From Chryseobacterium culicis (lineage in GTDB: Bacteria > Bacteroidota > Bacteroidia > Flavobacteriales > Weeksellaceae), in the NCBI RefSeq assembly GCF_900108365.1, contig NZ_FNWQ01000001.1, positions 806,001 to 870,000 on the forward strand: a DNA stretch of 64,000 bases, in the 5' to 3' direction. Position numbers and translations under genes: made by a program. Below, one piece after another: positions 1 through 8,099 of this stretch (the first letter of the stretch is position 1; the number at the start of each line of letters is the position of its first letter). The notes beneath the pieces were generated by a model. It worked only from the letters and a program-made list of their open reading frames with translations. It was not told the origin of the DNA and made no database searches.

Positions 1-491
1 TGAGCAGGTTCTAACGGTGTCCTTAAAATTCCATTTTTAAGATCATCAATCCCGTTAAAAGGATCAATCAGTTCTCCGAAGCTCTCTTTATTTAAAGAAA
101 TTGCCATTGCATTAATGGTGAAATCTCTTCTTTTCTGATCATCTTCCAGGCTTCCGCCTTCTACTTCCGGCTTCCGGCTGTTTTCTGTGTAGCTTTCCTT
201 TCTTGCTCCTACAAACTCAAGCTCAAGCTCTTTATACTTGATCATGGCAGTTCCATATGTTTTGAATACGGAAACCTTTAATTTAGGATCTATCTCCTGA
301 GCTACATTTTGAGCAAGCTCAATACCGCTTTGTTCCGTTACAAAGTCTATATCTGTAGACGCTTTTCTGTTCATCAGAAGGTCTCGTACATAACCGCCCA
401 CAATATACACGGACTGGTTATTCCTTTCTGCTGCTTCAGAAATGATTTTAAAAAGTTTTAAATTCTTATTTTGATTAAGATTAATTTTCAT
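1..491 (-). CDS. cca: CCA tRNA nucleotidyltransferase / poly(A) polymerase family, N-terminal part only
   Basis: The minus-strand frame opens at ATG 489-491 and stays open to the window edge, so only about 163 N-terminal residues are visible. They carry the class II nucleotidyltransferase head: VGGYVRDLL at residues 31-39, the metal-binding STDIDF at 45-50 (DxD 47-49) and the RRDFTINAMA block at 121-130, all hallmarks of CCA-adding enzymes and poly(A) polymerases. The enzyme would build or repair the 3' CCA end of tRNAs in the cytosol. CCA-adding activity is the default for a flavobacterial single copy; a poly(A) polymerase role cannot be excluded without the C-terminal part. The next gene on the same strand ends at 529. 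Confidence 0.9.
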   Translation of the reverse strand, partial: MKINLNQNKNLKLFKIISEAAERNNQSVYIVGGYVRDLLMNRKASTDIDFVTEQSGIELAQNVAQEIDPKLKVSVFKTYGTAMIKYKELELEFVGARKESYTENSRKPEVEGGSLEDDQKRRDFTINAMAISLNKESFGELIDPFNGIDDLKNGILRTPLEPA

Positions 492-528
492 TGCTAATAA
501 TAGTGACAATTTCTACGTATGTTATTCA

Positions 529-873
529 TTAATCATAATGAGCATACATTTTGCTGATTTTTCCGTCTTCATTAAAAAACATAACTTCAACAGCGTGTTT
601 ATCGATAATCGACTTATAAAATAATGCTACTGAATCTACTCCAGCTGTAGAATGAATAAGATCAAAATGAAGATCCGGAAACTTATCCAATGCTTTTCTC
701 CAGTATTCACGAACCGCTTCTTTTCCTTGTAAAGAGCTTTCCTTACCACCTGTGGCCAAAGTAATCATAGGCGTTGTGATTTCAATATCATCCGAATAGT
801 GGGAGAGAATTTCTTCCAAATCATGAGCGTTCCACGCTTGAACCCACATGTGAGCAAATTCCTGATGATCCAT
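529..873 (-). CDS. SnoaL/NTF2-like small protein
   Basis: Encodes a 114-residue cytosolic protein if translation starts at the ATG at 871-873. The open frame extends upstream to 945, but those 24 residues are atypical and the family usually begins close to this Met. The sequence matches the SnoaL-like cone fold of the NTF2 superfamily: an N-terminal helix with WVQAWNAHDLEEIL, then SDDIEITTP, a GKEAVREYWRKAL helix and alternating strands to the C-terminus. Members are small-molecule binding or isomerase-like domains of very varied function, so no substrate can be assigned. It sits between the CCA-adding enzyme and the Sua5-type gene on the same strand. Confidence 0.7.
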   Translation of the reverse strand: MDHQEFAHMWVQAWNAHDLEEILSHYSDDIEITTPMITLATGGKESSLQGKEAVREYWRKALDKFPDLHFDLIHSTAGVDSVALFYKSIIDKHAVEVMFFNEDGKISKMYAHYD

Positions 874-979
874 AGCAAATAGTTTATGAGTTGAGTTTGC
901 AAAGATAGAACTAAAAAAAGAAATCCTGCCGATATGAACGGGCAAGACTCTAAAAAATAAATATACAGACTCAGAATTT

Positions 980-1528
980 TTATTCCCGAAGCACTTTTAT
1001 TCTGTTGTCATTCCATATTTTGATGACCGAAGAACCGGAATATTTTGAAACCTTGTCTCTGTCTTCTTCCACAGCATAATCGACAAGGCTGATCATTTCT
1101 TCAGAAATATCAGAAAATTTCAGCGGACTTTTCTCACCACTGAAGTTGGCAGAAGTTGATACCAAAGGTTTGTTCAGTTTTGTGATCAGTTTTTTACAGA
1201 AATCATTTTTCACCAGTCGGATTCCGATGCTTCCGTCTTCCGCAAGAAGTTCCTTAGGCAGGCCTCTTGGATTTTCATAAACAATGGTTACCGGTTTTTC
1301 ACTGAGATCAATAATTTCCCAGGCCATCTCGGGAACATCCACCAGATCCTGAAGTCTTTTTTCAGATTCCACCAGGATGATCATGGATTTGTTTTTTTCG
1401 CGCTTTTTGATGTCAAAAATTTTATTGACTGCTTCAATATTGGTTGCATCACAGCCAATTCCCCAGATCGTATCGGTAGGGTAAAGAATCGTTCCGCCGG
1501 ATTTTAATATTTCAATAATATGTTCCAT
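980..1528 (-). CDS. L-threonylcarbamoyladenylate synthase (Sua5/YciO/YrdC family)
   Basis: A 182-residue protein from ATG 1526-1528; an upstream in-frame Met at 1585 would add a poorly conserved tail. It makes threonylcarbamoyl-AMP from threonine, bicarbonate and ATP, the first step of the t6A37 tRNA modification. Visible family signatures are the YPTDTIWGIGCDA nucleotide-binding start (about residues 16-28), the basic KKREKNKSM stretch and STSANFSG near residue 130. It has only the catalytic YrdC domain and lacks the C-terminal Sua5 domain, so it is a TsaC-length protein. Same strand as the two preceding genes; a shared transcript is possible. Confidence 0.88.
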   Translation of the reverse strand: MEHIIEILKSGGTILYPTDTIWGIGCDATNIEAVNKIFDIKKREKNKSMIILVESEKRLQDLVDVPEMAWEIIDLSEKPVTIVYENPRGLPKELLAEDGSIGIRLVKNDFCKKLITKLNKPLVSTSANFSGEKSPLKFSDISEEMISLVDYAVEEDRDKVSKYSGSSVIKIWNDNRIKVLRE

Positions 1529-1623
1529 AATTGTAAGTGAATTCAAAGAGGGGATAAAGGTAGAGAATCTATGAATTTTAGGCAAAAAATTGGAATGTAA
1601 ATCTGTTTATGATGACAGGTTTT

Positions 1624-1828
1624 AGTAAAGCCAGTTGAAGGTGCACAATTTAAAAACGGGCTTTAGCCCGTTCCTATTGATATTTTGATGGTGTATGATT
1701 CTATAGGTTATTGTCTAATAGAATTAAAATACGATTTTACAGATTATTAGAGATGTTATTCTATTCAATAGAAATGGGCTTTAGCCCATGTAACAATGGA
1801 GACCAATCCTTTGGCTTTAGCCAAAACC
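1624..1828. repeat. REP-like repeat unit 0 (upstream copy of the RAYT-associated array)
   Basis: Three palindromes in fixed order: AACGGGCTTTAGCCCGTT at 1655-1672, ATGGGCTTTAGCCCAT at 1774-1789 and TTGGCTTTAGCCAA at 1811-1824. The start (from about 1627) resembles a decayed form of the GGCTAAAGCC palindrome that begins the other units. The same order and similar spacing recur in the array at 2296-3110. The palindrome at 1811 abuts the end of the transposase gene, and its inverted counterpart lies at 2301-2314 just upstream of that gene's start. This unit fills the whole gap between the two flanking genes. Confidence 0.85.
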
Positions 1829-1831
1829 TAC

Positions 1832-2260
1832 CTACATTTTAAAATTATATCTTTCAATAAATTCCTTATACTCCTCTCCAAAACTTTTTTTCTGATGGTG
1901 TTTTTCCTGATTTTTAATATAATTTCTTACATTCTCTACCATCGATTCAGAAACTGACACAGCAAAATATTCATCCTGCCATGAGAATTTTCCTATTGTA
2001 AGTTGATTTTTATTGATCCAATGTGAAGATTCACCTTTTAACAGTTGTACAACTTTTTCAATATTCTGATCAGAGCCGAGAGAAATAAGACAATGACAAT
2101 GATCTGAATATCCATTAATCATATCTAAAAATATTCCTTTTTCTGTAGCATATTCTTTAATATGTTTCCAGACTTTGAGACGTATGTCAAATGTATTGAG
2201 AAAAGGATCTCTATTTCTTGTAGAGAAGACAAGATGAATGTAGATTTTGATAAAAGCCAT
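1832..2260 (-). mobile_element. REP-associated tyrosine transposase (IS200-like, Y1_Tnp)
   Basis: Encodes 142 residues of the single-domain HUH transposase fold. The H-x-H metal site is DHCHCLISL (about residues 53-61) and the candidate catalytic tyrosine lies in NVRNYIKNQEKHH near residue 113. The N-terminal IHLVFSTRNRDPFL and the WINKNQL...KFSWQDEYFA block are typical of the Bacteroidetes branch of IS200-like proteins. The coding sequence appears intact. Unlike a normal IS200 it sits inside an array of palindromes and is tightly flanked by inverted TTGGCTTTAGCCAA / TTGGCTAAAGCCAA copies (1811-1824, 2301-2314), the arrangement of RAYT genes with their REP elements. By analogy with known RAYTs it should recognise single-stranded palindromes; activity here is inferred. 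Confidence 0.88.
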
Positions 2261-2295
2261 TTGTGTTGTTTTATCAAAAATACTATTTATTTAAT

Positions 2296-3110
2296 AAGTT
2301 TTGGCTAAAGCCAATGGAAGGAGATGTATAATGTGAAAACGGGCTCCCTTCGACTATGCTCAGGATAATTACCCGCTCGTATTGATGTTTTTTGTGGTAT
2401 AACTAAATATGATTCAGCGAATTATTAGAAAGGTTATGTTATTCAATAGCAATGGGCTTTAGCACATTTAACCAATAAATATCAATCCTATGGTTTCAAC
2501 CAAAATCTACGAAATTATAAATTTCGGCTAAAGCCAATTGAAGGAGATATATAATGTGAAAACGGGCTAAAGCCCGTTCCTATGATGTTTTTTGTGGTAT
2601 AACTAAATATGATTCAGCGAATTATTAGAAAGGTTATGTTATTCAATAGCAATGGGTTTTAGCACATTTAAACAATAAATATCAATCCTATGGTTTCAAC
2701 CAAAATCCACGGAATTATAAATTTCGGCTAAAGCCAATGGAATTAGCATAATATGAGAACGGGCTAAAGCCCGTTCCTATTGATGTTTTTTGTGGTATAA
2801 TTAAATATGATTCAGCGAATTATTAAAGAAGTTATGTTATTCAATAGCAATGGGTTTTAGCACATTTAAACAATAAATATCAATCCTATGGTTTCAACCA
2901 AAATCCACGGAATTATAAATTTCGGCTAAAGCCAATGGAATTAGCATAATATGAGAACGGGCTAAAGCCCGTTCCTATTGATGTTTTTTGTGGTATAATT
3001 AAATATGATTCAGCGAATTATTAGAGAAACTATGTTATTCAATAGAAATGGGCTTTAGCCCATTTAATAAGAAAATAGATTCTTCGGCTTTAGCCAAAAC
3101 TTATAATAAA
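2296..3110. repeat. Tandem REP-like array, four units of about 198-222 bp
   Basis: Four consecutive units begin with GGCTAAAGCC palindromes near 2299, 2521, 2721 and 2919, giving periods of about 222, 200 and 198 bp. Each unit contains, in order, a TCGGCTAAAGCCAA-type palindrome, then AACGGGCTAAAGCCCGTT (2561-2578, 2758-2775, 2956-2973; altered in the first unit), an AT-rich spacer with TTTTTTGTGGTATAA, an ATGGGCTTTAGCCCAT-type palindrome (degenerate TTTTAGCACAT in the middle units, intact in the last) and a decayed TTGGCTTTAGCC copy. The last two full units are nearly identical, which points to recent tandem duplication. No gene lies in the 870-bp gap 2261-3130. Confidence 0.9.
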
Positions 3111-3130
3111 TCAAAATTCCATTGAGTATT

Positions 3131-3643
3131 CTACATCCATCCCAGTTTCGATAAATACCTTTCCTCAATGATATTCAGGTGGTGGTAATTGTGTCCTACG
3201 ATCAGTTTTCCGATGGTTTCTACCGTAATTTCATGGCCATTGGCTGTACCTTTATTCTGTAAAGCGGAAGGATGAAGTGTTTCTAATAGAATCTGAGAAG
3301 ATTTTCTTACCAGTTTGTATTCTTCCAAAAGGGAATCCAAAGTTCTTTCATTGGCAAATGATCGTTCTGCGTATTCATTTTCGTCAAATCCGGGAAGGTT
3401 GTTTTTCTCTCCTCTTGCGAATGCCAATATTCTGTACTGGAAAACTCTTTCTGTATCGGAAAGGTGGAGTAGAAGTTCTTTTAAAGTCCATTTTCCTTCT
3501 GCATAAGCGAAATGAGATTGTTCTTCGGTGAGGTTGGAATAAATTCCTGTGGTTTTATCTGCTGATATTTGGAGTTCATCTAACCAGTTTCCTGCCGGAA
3601 TCATATCTAAATATCTTTGAATGTATTTTTGAAATTCGGTCAT
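3131..3643 (-). CDS. DinB-family four-helix metal-binding protein
   Basis: A 170-residue cytosolic protein of the DinB/YfiT superfamily. The three-histidine metal site can be read: His60 in LLLHLSDTERV and His151/His155 in VGHNYHHLNIIEERYL at the C-terminus, the usual spacing for this fold. The KWTLKELLLHLSD segment is a strong family signature. Members include bacillithiol- or mycothiol-dependent transferases and damage-inducible proteins, so the exact reaction is unknown. The gene stands alone on the minus strand between the repeat array and a GNAT gene, with a 90-bp gap upstream. Confidence 0.85.
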   Translation of the reverse strand: MTEFQKYIQRYLDMIPAGNWLDELQISADKTTGIYSNLTEEQSHFAYAEGKWTLKELLLHLSDTERVFQYRILAFARGEKNNLPGFDENEYAERSFANERTLDSLLEEYKLVRKSSQILLETLHPSALQNKGTANGHEITVETIGKLIVGHNYHHLNIIEERYLSKLGWM

Positions 3644-3733
3644 ATCATTTTTTGTTTTAAGGAGTAATTGGGATGTGGGTTTTGGATCTTCAGGTGTTGG
3701 GATATGGATTATAAAATATTATATATCAGTCGT

Positions 3734-4186
3734 TTATTGCTCGAGGTTTGTCCATTCGTAAAAATTAACAGAATCATAGCGTTCAAAGCCGCAAGAGGGG
3801 TAAAGCTGATTTCCTATATCATTATTTTTTCCTGTTTCCAAAAGAATACCACATGCTTTTGATGAACGGCAAAGTTCTTTTGCTTTTTCAATCAGTTCTT
3901 TCGAGTAGCCTTTTCCTCTATGATCTTTATTTACATAGAGATCATTCAGAAGCCAATAGCGCTGCATCCGTGTAGATGAAAATATGGGGTATAATTGCAC
4001 AAAGCCGGTCAATGCACCATTTTCTTCCGCAACAAAAATTTCAGAATCTTTATTTTCCAGTCTTTCCTGAAGAAAATTGGTGGCAGCGGGAATATCGGTT
4101 GTTTTGTGATAAAATACTCTGTACTGATCAAATAATTCCGCAAGTTGTGGTAGGTCGGAAAGAATTGCTTTTCTTGTATTTTTCAT
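3734..4186 (-). CDS. GNAT family N-acetyltransferase
   Basis: A 150-residue single-domain GNAT protein. The acetyl-CoA pyrophosphate loop is DHRGKGYSKEL (about residues 88-98), preceded by the strand LLNDLYVNK and followed by a helix with AKELCRSSKACGILLETG. A GFVQLYPIF strand lies near residue 61-69. These place it with small-molecule or amino-acid acetyltransferases, but the acceptor cannot be deduced. It is separated from the upstream PLP enzyme gene by a palindrome at 4207-4240, so it probably has its own promoter. Confidence 0.85.
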   Translation of the reverse strand: MKNTRKAILSDLPQLAELFDQYRVFYHKTTDIPAATNFLQERLENKDSEIFVAEENGALTGFVQLYPIFSSTRMQRYWLLNDLYVNKDHRGKGYSKELIEKAKELCRSSKACGILLETGKNNDIGNQLYPSCGFERYDSVNFYEWTNLEQ

Positions 4187-4206
4187 AGTATTAGCGGTGT
4201 TATACT

Positions 4207-4240
4207 AAAATGAGAAAGATGGTACCATCCTTCTCATTTT
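4207..4240 (-). terminator. Stem-loop between the PLP enzyme and GNAT genes
   Basis: AAAATGAGAA...TTCTCATTTT with an internal GATGG/CCATC stem forms a near-perfect hairpin. It lies 13 bp past the stop of the gene ending at 4253 and ends in TTTTAG on that strand. It most likely terminates that gene. Confidence 0.6.
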
Positions 4241-4252
4241 ATGGTGTTTTTA

Positions 4253-5392
4253 TTAAGAAAATGCTTTCTCTAAATCTGCAATAAGATCTTCAGCATCTTC
4301 AATACCAACGCTTAAGCGGACAAGGTCATCGGTAATGCCCAGTTCAGCACGTTTTTCTGCAGGAATGGACGCGTGTGTCATGAGAGCAGGGTGGTTTGCT
4401 AAAGATTCTACACCTCCCAAAGATTCCGCAAGCGTGAATACTCTCACTTTTTCTAAGAATTTAATGGCATCTTCTTTTTTTCCTGATTTGAATGTAAATG
4501 AAACCATTCCTCCGGCTTCTCTCATCTGAGATTTTGCCAGCTCATACTGCGGGTGAGATTCCAGACCAGGATAAATGACTTGATCTACAGCCGGATGAGT
4601 CTCCAGGTATTTTGCTACTGCCAGACCATTGTCAGAGTGTCTCTGCATTCTTAGTGCCAGTGTTTTGATTCCTCTCAATACCAGATAAGAATCATGAGGA
4701 CCTAAAATACCACCACTAGCAAACTGAATAAAGTGAAGCTTTTCTCCCAATTCTGCATCTTTGGCAATAAGTGCTCCTGCAATTACATCAGAGTGTCCTC
4801 CTAAATATTTTGTGGCAGAGTGCATCACGATATCAGCTCCCAAATCAATGGGTCTCTGGATATAAGGCGTGGCAAAAGTATTGTCTACGGCCACTAAAAT
4901 ATCTTTTCCTTTTGCGATGTCCACTACTGCTTTAATGTCTACCAGTTTCATCAATGGGTTAGTAGGGGTCTCTACCCAGATCAGCTTTGTTTTATCAGTA
5001 ATGACATCGGCAATTTTAGAAACATCATCAAAATTTACGAATGTAAACTTCAGCTGATATTTTTCGAAAAGTCTGGTAAACATTCTGTAAGTACCTCCAT
5101 AAAGATCATCTACAGCAATCACTTCATCACCAGGGTTTAATAGTTTCAAAACACAGTCGATAGCCGCAAGACCGGAACCGAATGCCAAGCCTCTCGCTCC
5201 GTTTTCAATACTGGCCAAGGAATCTTCCAATGCCTGTCTTGTAGGGTTGGCAGCTCTGGAATATTCGTATCCGGAATGTACACCCGGGCTTTTCTGCGCA
5301 AACGTAGAGGTTAAAAATACAGGTACATTTACAGAACCTGTTGCAGACTCATGGTGCTGCCCTCCGTGAATTACTTTTGTATTAAAATTCAT
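4253..5392 (-). CDS. Cys/Met-metabolism PLP enzyme (cystathionine gamma-synthase / gamma-lyase type)
   Basis: 379 residues, the full length of the gamma-family of trans-sulfuration enzymes. Signatures are YSRAANPTR (44-52), the GSGLAAI loop (72-78), Tyr98 stacking on the cofactor in DDLYGGTYR, AVDNTFATP (168-176) and the Schiff-base Lys195 in SATKYLGGHSD. C-terminal SLGGVESLANHPALMTHAS is the usual substrate-loop region. The enzyme would either join O-acylhomoserine and cysteine into cystathionine or cleave cystathionine to cysteine, ammonia and 2-oxobutyrate. Sequence alone does not separate the two directions, so no gene symbol is given. It is cytosolic, and the intergenic gap of 135 bp to gldC suggests its own promoter. 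Confidence 0.88.
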   Translation of the reverse strand: MNFNTKVIHGGQHHESATGSVNVPVFLTSTFAQKSPGVHSGYEYSRAANPTRQALEDSLASIENGARGLAFGSGLAAIDCVLKLLNPGDEVIAVDDLYGGTYRMFTRLFEKYQLKFTFVNFDDVSKIADVITDKTKLIWVETPTNPLMKLVDIKAVVDIAKGKDILVAVDNTFATPYIQRPIDLGADIVMHSATKYLGGHSDVIAGALIAKDAELGEKLHFIQFASGGILGPHDSYLVLRGIKTLALRMQRHSDNGLAVAKYLETHPAVDQVIYPGLESHPQYELAKSQMREAGGMVSFTFKSGKKEDAIKFLEKVRVFTLAESLGGVESLANHPALMTHASIPAEKRAELGITDDLVRLSVGIEDAEDLIADLEKAFS

Positions 5393-5527
5393 AATTTTTT
5401 GCTTTTAAACTTTAGCAGTAAACAATAAACGAATTGTCTAATACCAGTTATTTTGTATTAAAATTTGCTCTAGCTGAATACAAAAAGCTTACCGCTTAGT
5501 GCCTGCAGCTTACCGCAATTGTTTTTT

Positions 5528-5851
5528 TTATTTAATAGCAGATTTTACAGCGAATTCTTCTGCAATTTCTTCCATCCACTGTGCTACATCCTCTTCACCT
5601 GTTGCTCTCTGGTAGGTATTTCCTAAAGATATTAAAATCTGATGGATGAACATTTTCATCTGGTCTACAGGCATTTCTTTCGTCCAAAGATCTATTCTTA
5701 ATGCTTCTCTGGTTTTATCATCCCAAACAGAAATCATCGTTGCCTTGGTATCTTGTTTTTCAATACCCCCATCCTGAGCGTTCCATGTAATATTTTCCGG
5801 TACGTGATTTTCATCAAGCTCTACATCTATGGTAATCTGAGTCTTTCTCAT
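5528..5851 (-). CDS. gldC: Gliding motility protein GldC
   Basis: A 107-residue cytosolic protein with the GldC pattern: N-terminal ITIDVELDENHVPENITW, a WDDKTREALRIDLWTKEMPVDQM core and a C-terminal helix with QMKMFIHQILISLGNTYQRATG. No signal peptide is present. In Flavobacterium johnsoniae gldC lies directly beside gldB and supports gliding, and here it follows gldB by 31 bp in the same direction, so the operon is preserved. Chryseobacterium relatives keep gld genes although many do not glide. The biochemical role of GldC is not known. Confidence 0.9.
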   Translation of the reverse strand: MRKTQITIDVELDENHVPENITWNAQDGGIEKQDTKATMISVWDDKTREALRIDLWTKEMPVDQMKMFIHQILISLGNTYQRATGEEDVAQWMEEIAEEFAVKSAIK

Positions 5852-5882
5852 TGTTCTATTTTTCTAAATTCTAATTTTTCTA

Positions 5883-6866
5883 TTATTTAAGTTTCGGTTT
5901 ATAACCGGATTGATTAAAAATTGTGGTGGCATCCATTTTAAGGAAATCCGTTAGCTTCGTTTCTGGTTTTTCCTTCAGATAGGCTTTACAAATCTGCCAG
6001 CCAGTAAAAATTCCGATTTGAGGGGAAGATTCATTATCAATTTCGGTATAAAATTTTGAAAATGGACCCGGCGAAATAAAACGTTCTCCCAGTCTTGGGT
6101 CATCTCCGAAAATCAGATTGCTTTCTACAAAATAATTCCAGATATTGGCCTCATTGCTCGCTGCCCATTCGTACTGCTTCTGAGTATAGTTCATTTTCAG
6201 GTAATCAGGAAGATCCGGAAGAAAAGCATCCTGAAGAATCATTACTTTTCCGTTCAGAATAATCTGGTCTATGAATTTCTGGTGATCTGGAGATTCTGTT
6301 ACAATATTTTCAGCAAAAAGCCGAGATACTTTCGGAACAATATTCTGAGGATTCATGGACTTCTGGAAATACAGTTCCAATCCTTTATAATGGGCATTTC
6401 CGTCTCCCATAAAACCGGTCACATCGATAAATAGCAGATTCCCTTTTTCATCATAAAATATGGGATCCTGAACCATCTGTAAAGCTGATGAGAACAGATA
6501 TACCTTTGGACTTTTAAATTTTGGAAAGTAATATTTTATATGTGAAAATAAGCTTTGAAGCTCTGCTTGAAGCTTTGTCTGATCTATTTTTCCGATAGCT
6601 TCCCTGTAGATGTTGATCTCTTCGGCATCCGCTCTTCTTTTTCCGAAATCAGCATCAGAAACACTTCCCTGAAACCATGGAAATTGAGCTTTAAACTGAT
6701 CCAGAGGAATATTGGGATTGTAAAATTCTTTGGAAATATCTGTAATATCTACTTTCTCAGCAGTTTGTTTTACTTCTACCTTCCACTGATTTTCAGGTTC
6801 TTTTTTGCAGGAAACAAGCCCCGCAGCCAAAACAGAAGAAAGCGCAATATATCTAAAAATCTTCAT
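5883..6866 (-). CDS. gldB: Gliding motility lipoprotein GldB
   Basis: 327 residues from ATG 6864-6866. This start gives a clean lipoprotein signal, IALSSVLAAGLVSC, with the lipidated Cys at residue 20 followed by KKEPENQ; the longer frame from 6944 would bury it. The body has the DUF2268-like features seen in GldB, such as LFIDVTGFMGDGNAHYKGLELYF and IGIFTGWQICKAYL near the C-terminus. GldB is a periplasm-facing envelope lipoprotein required for gliding in F. johnsoniae. It precedes gldC in one operon and is divergent, with a 52-bp gap, from the LRR gene. Confidence 0.9.
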   Translation of the reverse strand: MKIFRYIALSSVLAAGLVSCKKEPENQWKVEVKQTAEKVDITDISKEFYNPNIPLDQFKAQFPWFQGSVSDADFGKRRADAEEINIYREAIGKIDQTKLQAELQSLFSHIKYYFPKFKSPKVYLFSSALQMVQDPIFYDEKGNLLFIDVTGFMGDGNAHYKGLELYFQKSMNPQNIVPKVSRLFAENIVTESPDHQKFIDQIILNGKVMILQDAFLPDLPDYLKMNYTQKQYEWAASNEANIWNYFVESNLIFGDDPRLGERFISPGPFSKFYTEIDNESSPQIGIFTGWQICKAYLKEKPETKLTDFLKMDATTIFNQSGYKPKLK

Positions 6867-6918
6867 TATTTTTACATGGAATTTAAGTTTACAAAAATAA
6901 GGATTTAATACACAATTC

Positions 6919-7557
6919 ATGATGAAAATTAAAATATTTACCACCCTTTTCCTTATTTCAGGATTTTCGTTTTTCTACGGACAAAAGCTTGAATTTAAAG
7001 ATAAAAACTTTGAAAAAGCAGTACTGGAAAATTTCGATCAGAATAAAAACGGAATCCTTGAATTTCAGGAAGCCGGAATGATATCGAACCTGTTCCTGGT
7101 TCAGAAAGGAATTACCTCTGCAGAAGACCTCCGATTTTTTAAAAATGTAAAAATGATTGTGCTTGATGATAATGTGATTTCTGCTATAAAGATCAGCAAT
7201 CTGGATCTTCTGGAACTGTTTTCGTGTACGGGGTGTAAAATTTCATCATTCAAAGCAGAAAATCTTAAAAATCTAACCTCATTATACCTGGATCATAACC
7301 TGCTGCAAAGTATTTCACTGGAAGGACTTCCGAAAATTGAGCAATTAACATTATCTTTAAATCAATTAAAAACAATTGACCTGAATCAGTTGAAAAGATT
7401 AAGAAAGCTGAATCTGGAACATAATAAACTGCAAAAAATTGATATATCCAGGAATCCGGCATTGCAAACGTTGAATATAACAGGGAATACAATAAAAGAA
7501 ACAGATATCAAAAATGGAACAAAGACAGAGGTCACAATTTTTGGTACAGAAGATTAA
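6919..7557 (+). CDS. Exported leucine-rich-repeat protein
   Basis: 212 residues starting with a signal peptide (IFTTLFLISGFSFFYGQ, cleavage near residue 22). After an EF-hand-like FDQNKNGILEFQEA segment at about 39-52, the rest is a run of irregular 20-22-residue leucine-rich repeats: LTSLYLDHNLLQSISLEGL, IEQLTLSLNQLKTIDLNQL, LRKLNLEHNKLQKIDISRN and LQTLNITGNTIKETDI. This is the internalin-like layout for extracellular protein binding. No C-terminal T9SS signal or lipobox is seen, so the product is probably periplasmic or secreted. ATG 6919 and ATG 6922 are both possible. Its ligand is unknown. Confidence 0.8.
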   Translation: MMKIKIFTTLFLISGFSFFYGQKLEFKDKNFEKAVLENFDQNKNGILEFQEAGMISNLFLVQKGITSAEDLRFFKNVKMIVLDDNVISAIKISNLDLLELFSCTGCKISSFKAENLKNLTSLYLDHNLLQSISLEGLPKIEQLTLSLNQLKTIDLNQLKRLRKLNLEHNKLQKIDISRNPALQTLNITGNTIKETDIKNGTKTEVTIFGTED

Positions 7558-7568
7558 AACTCATCTTT

Positions 7569-8099
7569 ATGAAAATAGAAACAGAACGACTTATTTTAAG
7601 AAAGCTTGAAGAACAGGATGTAGAACGCATGTTCCTTATGGATTCTGACCCGGAAGTGATGAAATATATTGGTGTGCCGGTTTTAACGGACATCAATGAA
7701 TCAAAAAATGTCATCAGAATGATTCAGAAGCAGTATGAGGAAAACGGAGTGGGAAGACTGGGGGTTGTAGAGAAAGAAAGCGGGCTTCTGATCGGCTGGA
7801 GCGGCTTAAAATTGTTAACCCATGAAACCAATGGCTATAAAAATGTATTGGAACTGGGATACCGTTTTCTCCCGGAATCATGGGGAAAAGGATACGCAGT
7901 AGAATCCGGATTAGCGTCTCTGGATTATGGCTTTAATGAGCTGAATGCAGAAGTTATTTATGCTTATGCCCACTCTGAACATGATGCCTCCAATCATATT
8001 TTAAGAAAATTAGGATTTGAGAAAACCGGTGAGTTTGAAGAACCGGACGGAATCTGCTTCTGGTACGAACTGAAACGTGAAAATTATCATAGAAAATGA
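7569..8099 (+). CDS. RimJ/RimL-type GNAT N-acetyltransferase
   Basis: 176 residues beginning with the MKIETERLILRKLEEQDVE opening typical of the RimJ/RimL/SpeG branch. The acetyl-CoA loop is PESWGKGYAVESG, followed by YGFNELNAEVIYAYAHSEHDASNHILRKLGFEKTGEF in the canonical order (shown here as landmarks only). It is therefore likely to acetylate protein N-termini, an amino acid or an antibiotic-like amine; the acceptor is unknown. It starts 11 bp after the LRR gene and overlaps the next GNAT by 4 bp (ATGA), which suggests translational coupling. Confidence 0.85.
   Translation: MKIETERLILRKLEEQDVERMFLMDSDPEVMKYIGVPVLTDINESKNVIRMIQKQYEENGVGRLGVVEKESGLLIGWSGLKLLTHETNGYKNVLELGYRFLPESWGKGYAVESGLASLDYGFNELNAEVIYAYAHSEHDASNHILRKLGFEKTGEFEEPDGICFWYELKRENYHRK

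Noticed and set aside
2296..3110. CRISPR-like periodic repeat
   Set aside because: The period is about 200 bp, the repeats are internally palindromic and the 'spacers' are themselves nearly identical. No cas gene is present.
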